Assembly (NCBI GenBank): GCA_016744455.1
Contig: JADGEI010000005.1
Location: 1 to 64,000, forward strand
Origin: Alcanivoracaceae bacterium
Lineage (GTDB): Bacteria > Pseudomonadota > Gammaproteobacteria > Xanthomonadales > Marinicellaceae
Direction: 5' to 3'
Length of the DNA: 64,000 nt
The notes under the pieces were generated by a model. It saw nothing but the letters and a program-made list of their open reading frames with translations, was not told the DNA's origin and did no database searches. Positions within the stretch are counted from its first letter, which is position 1. Every line of letters begins with the position of its first letter. The position numbers were made by a program, and so were the translations under genes. Positions 57,914-64,000 of this stretch are shown one piece after another.

Positions 57914-58762
57914 ATGAAAATAAAAATGGCAATACCAAAAGGCAAATTGCAAATTGAGATAATCAAACTGCTTGATGAAGTGGGTTTAACATTTCAAAGT
58001 GCCGATAGAAATTATCGACCAAAATGTTCCAATCCAATTTTTGACGTTAAATTACTTAAATCACAAAATATTCCAAAACTAGTGGAACTAGAGCAACACG
58101 ATATTGGTTTTGCGGGTATGGATTGGATTAATGAACAGAATGCCGATGTAACTGTGCTTAAATCATTAGGCTTTAACCCTGTTGAAATTGTAGCTTGTAT
58201 TCCTGATGATTGGGATTACGGAGATCTAAAAAAGCGTAAGATTATTGTTGCAACAGAATATAAGGCGCTAAGTAAAAAATTCTTAGACGAAAATGGTTTT
58301 GATTATAAGTTAATTCGTTCTTATGGTGCAACTGAGGTATTTCCCCCTGAGGATGCTGATATGATAATTGACAATACTAGTACAGGTACGACTATTATTG
58401 CCAATCACCTGAAAATAGTGGATGTCGTTGCAACGAGCAATACACAATTTTTTGCCAATAAAGCGTGCCTAAATGACCCTGATAAAAAAGCCGTAATTGA
58501 TGACGTGTTATTGTTGATAAATGGTGTCATGCAAGGGCGTAAACGTGTATTACTAGAAATGAATTGCCGAGAGTCAGATTTAGACTCAATTATTAGTTTG
58601 TTACCATCTATGCGCTCACCAACCGTAAGCCAACTGTATAAATCAACCGATTTTTCAGTTAAGTCAGCTGTAAAGAAAAAAGAAGTTAAGTCGTTGGTGC
58701 CAAAACTGATAAAACTAGGAGCTACCGATATTTTAGAAATCCCAATTAGAAAATGCTTATGA
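57914..58762 (+). CDS. hisG: ATP phosphoribosyltransferase, long form HisG
   Basis: The protein has 282 residues, which is the self-sufficient long HisG with a C-terminal ACT-like regulatory domain (feedback by histidine), not the short form that needs HisZ. MAIPKGKLQIEIIKLL, IGFAGMDWI and the PRPP loop ADMIIDNTSTGTT are visible. It starts histidine synthesis. Its stop overlaps the hisC start (ATGA). Confidence 0.92.
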   Translation: MKIKMAIPKGKLQIEIIKLLDEVGLTFQSADRNYRPKCSNPIFDVKLLKSQNIPKLVELEQHDIGFAGMDWINEQNADVTVLKSLGFNPVEIVACIPDDWDYGDLKKRKIIVATEYKALSKKFLDENGFDYKLIRSYGATEVFPPEDADMIIDNTSTGTTIIANHLKIVDVVATSNTQFFANKACLNDPDKKAVIDDVLLLINGVMQGRKRVLLEMNCRESDLDSIISLLPSMRSPTVSQLYKSTDFSVKSAVKKKEVKSLVPKLIKLGATDILEIPIRKCL

Positions 58763-60342
58763 AACTTGATTTTAATGAACGTGCTGACGCCAAACCATCT
58801 TGGCTAAACAATTTTGTGGCGGATACAGATAAATTGTGGAAATACCCAAATCGACAAGAAGTTGAAGCCTTGATAGCTGAGAAGCTCAATACCAATACTG
58901 ATAATGTTTTTTTAAGTAATGGCGGTGATGAGTCAATAGATTTACTGTTTAAAATGTGCAAACTAAAACATCAGTCCATACTATTACCGATGCCTGCATT
59001 TAGTCAATACACGCATCAACTGTCCATTTGGGATATTGAAAACATTGTTGTGCCAAGTTTGGATGATTATTCCATTGATCTTGAAGCTATTGCTAACAAT
59101 TTAAAGCCAAATCAATGGCTGATAATAACTAGGCCAAACAACCCGACTGGAGAATGTTTATCAGAGGATAACCTTATCAACCTAATAGAAATTGCACAAG
59201 TAACTGGCACTGATGTGTTATTAGATGAAGCATATATCGAGTTTTATCAAGATAATAGCAAACTAAATTATGCTTTAAAATACGATAATGTCATTTCATT
59301 GCGCACATTTTCAAAAGCCTATGGGTTAGCAGGGGCACGTTTAGGTTACTTAGTTGGCAATAAAAATTTAATCCAACAATTTAAAAAATATGCACCACCT
59401 TTTAATGTAAACCAAATTAGTTTACAGCTTGCCAAACTTGGTTTACAAAATACAAACGAAGTAGAACGGTATTGCAGAATAATTGCCGTCAATCGACAAA
59501 TAGTTTTTAATTTTCTTAAATCATGCGAAATTGATGTTTTTAATGGCAAAGGCAATTTCTTATTATTTAATCTGAATTCAAAGAAAAAGATTATGCTGAG
59601 CTTGTTTATGAGCAAAGCCAGCATTCAAATTAAATCAACAATAAACGATTTGCCCGATAGTGTTCGTATTACTATTCCTGCAAATATAACCACGTTATTA
59701 AGCGCTTTAAAAACAGTGTTTAAGCCGGAGATAATAGGCTTTGATATGGATGGAGTTTTGATTGATACCAGTGAATCATACGATTTATGCATAAGTGAAA
59801 CTGTATTATATTTCACTAAAAACAAGTTAAAAGTTGGAAAAATCTCTGAACTTCGTGAAAAAGGCGGTTTTAACAATGATTGGGATTTAACCAATGGTCT
59901 GATAAAACAACAAGGAATTGAGGTTGAGTTTGATGAAATTAAAAACAAATTCCAACAGTTTTATCAAGACTTTAAAGTCAATGAAATTAATTTCTTAACC
60001 AACAAAGAATTGTTTAGTTCAAGCTATACAACAGCAATAATAACTGGCAGGCCAAGCAATGAAGCTCGCGACGGTATAAAACAATTAGGCATCAAACCAA
60101 ATTACATCATTTCAGCCGATGACGTCAAACAACAAAAGCCTTCACCTGAGGGTATTAATTGGTTAAAAAATAATACCAATAAAACCGATATGTGGTTTAT
60201 CGGCGATACAGTCGATGATATGCAAGCAGGGCAAGCAAGCAATTGTGTTTGCATAGGCATCGGTAAAAACAGCGAAAACCTTTACAAATCTGGTGCAGAT
60301 ATTGTCTTAGAAAACATCAATCAATTAGAAGAACTATTATGA
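58759..60342 (+). CDS. hisC: HisC aminotransferase fused to a HAD phosphatase
   Basis: The protein has about 527 residues. The first about 340 are histidinol-phosphate aminotransferase (RPNNPTGECLS, PLP Lys in SLRTFSKAYGLAGARLGY). The remainder is a HAD hydrolase with all motifs: DMDGVLIDTS (nucleophile Asp), IITGRPS, KPSPEG (Lys) and FIGDTVDDM. As hisB downstream lacks its phosphatase half, the HAD domain very likely supplies histidinol-phosphate phosphatase. The frame is continuous, so this is a true fusion. ATG 58759 overlaps the hisG stop, and a second ATG at 58753 is less likely. Confidence 0.88.
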   Translation: MKLDFNERADAKPSWLNNFVADTDKLWKYPNRQEVEALIAEKLNTNTDNVFLSNGGDESIDLLFKMCKLKHQSILLPMPAFSQYTHQLSIWDIENIVVPSLDDYSIDLEAIANNLKPNQWLIITRPNNPTGECLSEDNLINLIEIAQVTGTDVLLDEAYIEFYQDNSKLNYALKYDNVISLRTFSKAYGLAGARLGYLVGNKNLIQQFKKYAPPFNVNQISLQLAKLGLQNTNEVERYCRIIAVNRQIVFNFLKSCEIDVFNGKGNFLLFNLNSKKKIMLSLFMSKASIQIKSTINDLPDSVRITIPANITTLLSALKTVFKPEIIGFDMDGVLIDTSESYDLCISETVLYFTKNKLKVGKISELREKGGFNNDWDLTNGLIKQQGIEVEFDEIKNKFQQFYQDFKVNEINFLTNKELFSSSYTTAIITGRPSNEARDGIKQLGIKPNYIISADDVKQQKPSPEGINWLKNNTNKTDMWFIGDTVDDMQAGQASNCVCIGIGKNSENLYKSGADIVLENINQLEELL

Positions 60343-60908
60343 ATAAAATTGAACGAAACACCAAAGAAACCAAAATAACAGTCGAACTGGATATCTATCC
60401 AGAAAGGTCACATGTAAACAATAATACAGGTCTGCCTTTCTTTGATCATATGCTGGATCAATTGGCAACTCATGCAGACTGGAGCTTGAGTATTGAGGTT
60501 GATGGTGATTTGGAAGTTGATGACCACCACTGTATTGAAGATGTTGCAATTTGTTTAGGGCAGGTTTTTCACAAAGAATGGCAACGAACTCCCAACAAAC
60601 GCTATGGGCAACGCATGTTGCCAATGGATGAGTGTCTAACTCTTTGTGCGGTTGACTTATGCGGACGCGCTCATAGTGTTTATAATTTACAATTCTCACA
60701 ACCTATGCTTGGAGGGATAAATACCGAAATGTGGGAACATTTTTTCTATACATTTAGCATAAACGCAGAAATTTGCCTGCATATTACTAACCAATACTTC
60801 AGAAATAATCACCACTTAATAGAGAGTGCTTTTAAAGCGTTAGCCTATGCATTTAAAGAGGCATTGGAGCCAAAACAGAACATTACAAGCACCAAAGGCG
60901 TGTTATGA
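60339..60908 (+). CDS. hisB: imidazoleglycerol-phosphate dehydratase HisB
   Basis: The protein has 189 residues, only the dehydratase. Metal-binding motifs are FFDHMLDQLATHADW, DDHHCIEDVAICLG and DLCGRAH. E. coli HisB has an extra N-terminal phosphatase, absent here and apparently replaced by the HAD part of the preceding gene. The ATG overlaps the previous stop (ATGA), as does its own stop with hisH. Confidence 0.94.
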   Translation: MNKIERNTKETKITVELDIYPERSHVNNNTGLPFFDHMLDQLATHADWSLSIEVDGDLEVDDHHCIEDVAICLGQVFHKEWQRTPNKRYGQRMLPMDECLTLCAVDLCGRAHSVYNLQFSQPMLGGINTEMWEHFFYTFSINAEICLHITNQYFRNNHHLIESAFKALAYAFKEALEPKQNITSTKGVL

Positions 60909-61471
60909 AAATAGGCATAATAGATCTAAATTCAGGCAATTTGCTCAGTGTAATTAGTTCCATTGAAAACCTTGGTCATGAAGCTATTGTTTTAAAAAAA
61001 CCACAAAGCAATTTTGATGCTTTAGTAATGCCAGGACAAGGGCGATTTGCATTTGTGGCATCACAATTAGATCAAAATAATTGGCGAGAGTTTATTATAA
61101 GTTGGGTTACTTCGGGGAAAAAATTTATTGGTATTTGTGTAGGTATGCAGTTGTTATTTGATGGCAGTGTAGAAGATACAGGAGCAAAAGGTTTAGGAAT
61201 TTTGGCAGGTACAGTACAAAAACTTAAGCACGATAAAACACCAATGGTTGGTTGGGCAAAGTTATCCAGCACAGATAAAAAATTAAATGATCAATTTGTC
61301 TATTTTGTTAACTCATACGCAATAATCGAAAGTAATTATTGTAGCGCAACAGTCAATTATGGCACTAGTTTTTGCGCCGCAATTCAAAAAGACAACATAG
61401 TCGCTTTTCAGTTTCACCCTGAAAAATCAGGCGAATTTGGTCAGGAGTTATTACAACAATGTCTAAATTAG
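60905..61471 (+). CDS. hisH: imidazole glycerol phosphate synthase glutaminase HisH
   Basis: The protein has 188 residues in a class I glutamine amidotransferase fold. Nucleophile Cys is in GICVGMQLLF, and His and Glu in QFHPEKSG. It delivers ammonia to HisF. It overlaps hisB by 4 bp and hisF by 13 bp. Confidence 0.94.
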   Translation: MKIGIIDLNSGNLLSVISSIENLGHEAIVLKKPQSNFDALVMPGQGRFAFVASQLDQNNWREFIISWVTSGKKFIGICVGMQLLFDGSVEDTGAKGLGILAGTVQKLKHDKTPMVGWAKLSSTDKKLNDQFVYFVNSYAIIESNYCSATVNYGTSFCAAIQKDNIVAFQFHPEKSGEFGQELLQQCLN

Positions 61472-62235
61472 TTCAACACACGTCCTTGGTTCCGCGCCTT
61501 ATAGTTTGTTTAGATGTGGCGTATGGATGTGTAGTAAAAGGCACAAATTTTAAGCAACTAAAAGACATGGGCGACCCAATTGAGCTTGGTTTAAAATACC
61601 AAAGCCAAGGAGCAGATGAGCTGGTTTTCTTAGATATAAAAGCCAGTGTTGACGGACAAAATTCGGCACTAGCAATGATAAATAAAGTGGCTAAAAACTT
61701 ATCAATACCATTTACCGTTGGCGGAGGTATTAAGAATTTAGAAGATGTCGATAAATTCTTCAATGCCGGAGCTGACAAAGTCACCATAAATTCTGCAGCT
61801 TTACAAAACCCAAACCTAATTAACCAAACTGCAAATAAATACGGTTCTCAAAGTCTAATCGTGGCAGTTGATGTAAATTTAGAGGCAAACAACTCACTAA
61901 TCCTATACACGCACGGAGGCTCCAAAAAAGTAAGCAAAAATTACGACACATGGATGCAAGAAATTATCGATCGCGGGGCAGGAGAGGTGATGATAAACGC
62001 CATGCATAAAGATGGAACGGGCAGTGGCTTTGATTTGGATCTATTGTCTAGGCAATATTATTCAATACCTATTATTGCATCAGGTGGCGCCAATGAACCC
62101 AAAGATTTTTTAAATGCAATCAATGCAGGTGCTGATGCAGTTTTGGCAGCAGGGATTTTTCACCGCAATGAATATACCGTAGATGAAGTTAAACACTATT
62201 TAATACAAAATAAAATTGAAATGAGGACATTATGA
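61459..62235 (+). CDS. hisF: imidazole glycerol phosphate synthase cyclase HisF
   Basis: The protein has 258 residues in a TIM barrel. Catalytic Asp residues are in IVCLDVAYGCVVKG and VAVDVNLEAN. Phosphate-binding loops are GGGIKNLEDV and ASGGANEPKDF. It forms imidazole glycerol phosphate and AICAR with HisH. hisF precedes hisA here, the reverse of the E. coli order. Confidence 0.94.
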   Translation: MSKLVQHTSLVPRLIVCLDVAYGCVVKGTNFKQLKDMGDPIELGLKYQSQGADELVFLDIKASVDGQNSALAMINKVAKNLSIPFTVGGGIKNLEDVDKFFNAGADKVTINSAALQNPNLINQTANKYGSQSLIVAVDVNLEANNSLILYTHGGSKKVSKNYDTWMQEIIDRGAGEVMINAMHKDGTGSGFDLDLLSRQYYSIPIIASGGANEPKDFLNAINAGADAVLAAGIFHRNEYTVDEVKHYLIQNKIEMRTL

Positions 62236-63476
62236 TAATTCCATCAATTGATTTGCTCGATGGTAAAGCCGTACAACTACAACAAGGGAAAGCAGATAAA
62301 AAAATAGTCGAAAAAGAAGATGTGTTTGCCTTGCTAGAACAATTTTCACTCTATGGTGAGGTAGCGATAATTGACCTTAATGCTGCAATGGGCACAGGCA
62401 GCAATCAAGTGCTAATTGAACAAATGTTAGCCAAAAAACCATGTAGAGTTGGTGGCGGTATTCGTGATTTAAAAACAGCCAAATCTTATCTTGCAGCTGG
62501 AGCAAGCAAAATAATACTCGGAACATCAGCCACTAAAGGCTTTGTAAGAAAATTACCTAAAAATGCATTAATCTTTGCAATTGATGCTAAAGATGACAAC
62601 TTAACCACTCATGGCTGGCAAAAAACTCAAGGTGAAAAAATTATCGATATCATTCCAAAATGGGCACAAAACTGTGGAGAATTCCTCTACACCCAAGTCA
62701 AAAAAGAAGGCATGATGAACGGTATTGATAAACAAAGAATTAAACAAGTCCTAAATACATCGCCAATCCCGGTTACTGTAGCTGGCGGAATTACCAGTTA
62801 TGCAGACCTGCAATGGATAAATGCCAAAGGAGCAAACTCCCAAGTTGGTATGGCAATCTACTCAGGCAAGTTGCAATTAGATCAAGGGTTTATGAGTTTG
62901 GTAGATTTCAACAAAATGGAATTGATACCAACTATAGTGCAAGATTTCAAAACCAAAAAAGTACTAATGATGGCATATAGTTCAAAAGATTCGTTACAAT
63001 CCGCATTAACAACTCGCAAGGGTACTTATTATTCGCGTTCCCGCCAAGAAATTTGGTGCAAAGGGCTAACTAGCGGCAATACGCAAAAGCTAATTCATGT
63101 TGATGTTGATTGCGATGGCGATACAATTTTATTTCAAGTTGAACAAGTTGATAGTGCCTGTCATTTTGAACGCTATAGTTGTTTTGCCAGCCAAACTAAA
63201 AGCTATTCGCTAGAATACCTGGATGAAGTTTTTGAACAAAGACTTGCCGAACAAATAGATCAACCTTCATTCACCCAAAAACTGTTTAATGATAAAGATT
63301 TTCAAATAGAAAAACTAACCGAAGAGTGTCAAGAACTAATAGAGGCAACCGATCACAACCATGTTCGCTGGGAAGCAGCAGATTTATTATTTTTCACCCT
63401 AGTAATGGCAAAATCAAAAGGTGTAAGTATTAACGAAATTATTAATGATCTAAGGAGTAGGAATGATGAAAGATGA
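62232..63476 (+). CDS. hisA: HisA-HisI-HisE triple fusion
   Basis: The protein has 414 residues. HisA isomerase (about 1-228) has IPSIDLLDGKAVQLQQG, GGGIRDLKTAK and FAIDAKDDN. HisI cyclohydrolase (about 232-325) has SRQEIWCKGLTSGNTQKL and DVDCDGDTI, with CHFERYSCF in place of the common CHTGRRSCF. HisE pyrophosphatase (about 335-414) has LTEECQELIEA and EAADLLFF. It performs steps 2, 3 and 4 of the pathway in one chain. The frame is uninterrupted. HisI-HisE fusion is common, but HisA added to it is unusual. Confidence 0.9.
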   Translation: MIIPSIDLLDGKAVQLQQGKADKKIVEKEDVFALLEQFSLYGEVAIIDLNAAMGTGSNQVLIEQMLAKKPCRVGGGIRDLKTAKSYLAAGASKIILGTSATKGFVRKLPKNALIFAIDAKDDNLTTHGWQKTQGEKIIDIIPKWAQNCGEFLYTQVKKEGMMNGIDKQRIKQVLNTSPIPVTVAGGITSYADLQWINAKGANSQVGMAIYSGKLQLDQGFMSLVDFNKMELIPTIVQDFKTKKVLMMAYSSKDSLQSALTTRKGTYYSRSRQEIWCKGLTSGNTQKLIHVDVDCDGDTILFQVEQVDSACHFERYSCFASQTKSYSLEYLDEVFEQRLAEQIDQPSFTQKLFNDKDFQIEKLTEECQELIEATDHNHVRWEAADLLFFTLVMAKSKGVSINEIINDLRSRNDER

Positions 63477-64000
63477 AATTATCCAAGCTAAAGATTACAA
63501 AAGAGCTAAATTAAAAAACCAAGATACAATTGAAAAAACTGTAACACAAATACTGCAAGATATTAAATTAAATAGCGACAAAGCAATTAACAAATGGAGT
63601 AAAAAAATAGATGGACAAATAGGGCAAATTATAAAATTAAAACCATTTGCGCACTACAATCTAAAACCAGAACTCACACAAGCAATAAAAACTGCACACA
63701 AGCGTATAAAAGACTTTTGTGAATTCCAGATAAAAGACCTGAAAGATGACTCATTTAATGATGGATTCGGAGAATTTGGCTATAAATATGTACCAATTGA
63801 CCGAATTGGCGCCTATATACCGGGTGGTCGTTTTCCACTTATTTCAACAGCACTAATGACACTCGTTCCTGCTCAAGTAGCAGCTTGCCCAGTCCGAATT
63901 GCTTGCTCACCATCAACTCACCCAGCATTATTAGCAGCTGCTTCACTAGCTGGTGCAACACACTTTTTGCAACTTGGCGGTGCTCAAGCAATCGGTGCTT
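63463..64000 (+). CDS. hisD: histidinol dehydrogenase HisD, partial
   Basis: The window ends inside this gene after about 179 codons. RIGAYIPGGRFPLISTALM, PAQVAACPVRIACSPSTHPA and LQLGGAQAIGA are HisD hallmarks. It catalyses the last two oxidations to histidine using NAD. ATG 63463 or 63466 follows an AGGAG and overlaps the hisA fusion gene by about 14 bp. hisD is last in the visible order, unlike E. coli where it is second. Confidence 0.93.
   Translation, partial: MMKDEIIQAKDYKRAKLKNQDTIEKTVTQILQDIKLNSDKAINKWSKKIDGQIGQIIKLKPFAHYNLKPELTQAIKTAHKRIKDFCEFQIKDLKDDSFNDGFGEFGYKYVPIDRIGAYIPGGRFPLISTALMTLVPAQVAACPVRIACSPSTHPALLAAASLAGATHFLQLGGAQAIGA

Noticed and set aside
58753-60342. hisC-HAD as two genes joined by a sequencing frameshift
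   Set aside because: The frame is continuous, both domains are complete, and hisB lacks the phosphatase, so a real fusion explains the data better.

Overview
The window comes from an AT-rich Gram-negative chromosome, most likely a gammaproteobacterium. The evidence is outer-membrane machinery (OprO/P porin, TonB-dependent receptor, TolB, BamC), typical gammaproteobacterial neighbour pairs (dapA-bamC, zipA-ligA), RpoH, and a TonB2-type energising operon with DUF3450 and TtpC proteins as known from Vibrio. Large Ser/Thr kinase-TPR proteins and a Fic protein suggest a marine or free-living lineage, but I cannot name a genus. Coding is dense, with many ATGA/TAATG start-stop overlaps. No rRNA, tRNA or CRISPR array was seen.

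Region 1 (0-19.6 kb) is a phosphate-starvation island. It holds phoR, a decayed IS110-type element, a secreted beta-helix-like protein, and a six-gene TonB2-type operon (DUF3450, ttpC, exbB, exbD, tonB, TPR) followed by a large TonB-dependent receptor. Then come pstS-pstC-pstA-pstB-phoU-phoB and a LOG-family gene. I read PhoB-box-like direct repeats (7-bp half-sites every 11 bp) upstream of phoR, on both strands between the beta-helix gene and the TonB operon, and upstream of pstS. Another lies 30 kb away, upstream of an OprO/P-type porin at 43 kb. Together these suggest a PhoB-controlled outer-membrane uptake route: porin plus TonB-driven receptor feeding the Pst ABC transporter.

Region 2 (19.7-25.2 kb) has two POT peptide/H+ symporters, a scrambled spacer with fragments of the neighbouring fic and SDR genes, the intact fic gene, and a YciK-like SDR. 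Region 3 (25.2-37.4 kb) has sppA, rpoH (with a hairpin next to its ribosome binding site), a lipoprotein with seven VNG repeats, a glycosyltransferase, a ferredoxin reductase-like gene, two alpha/beta hydrolases, a natAB-like ABC exporter, a DUF4124 protein and an AGCS symporter. A palindrome-rich spacer of about 1 kb with a second IS110 relic follows.

Region 4 (38.3-57.7 kb) holds a TetR-SulP-carbonic anhydrase operon, the porin, a DPP4-like peptidase, DUF4252 and DUF2189 genes, bcp, dapA-bamC with an MFS exporter, tolB-ygjP, a Ser/Thr kinase-TPR protein, and zipA-ligA. Region 5 (57.7 kb to the end) is a histidine operon: promoter, hisL leader with six His codons, attenuator, then hisG, hisC fused to a HAD phosphatase, hisB (dehydratase only), hisH, hisF, a hisA-hisI-hisE triple fusion, and hisD cut by the window edge.
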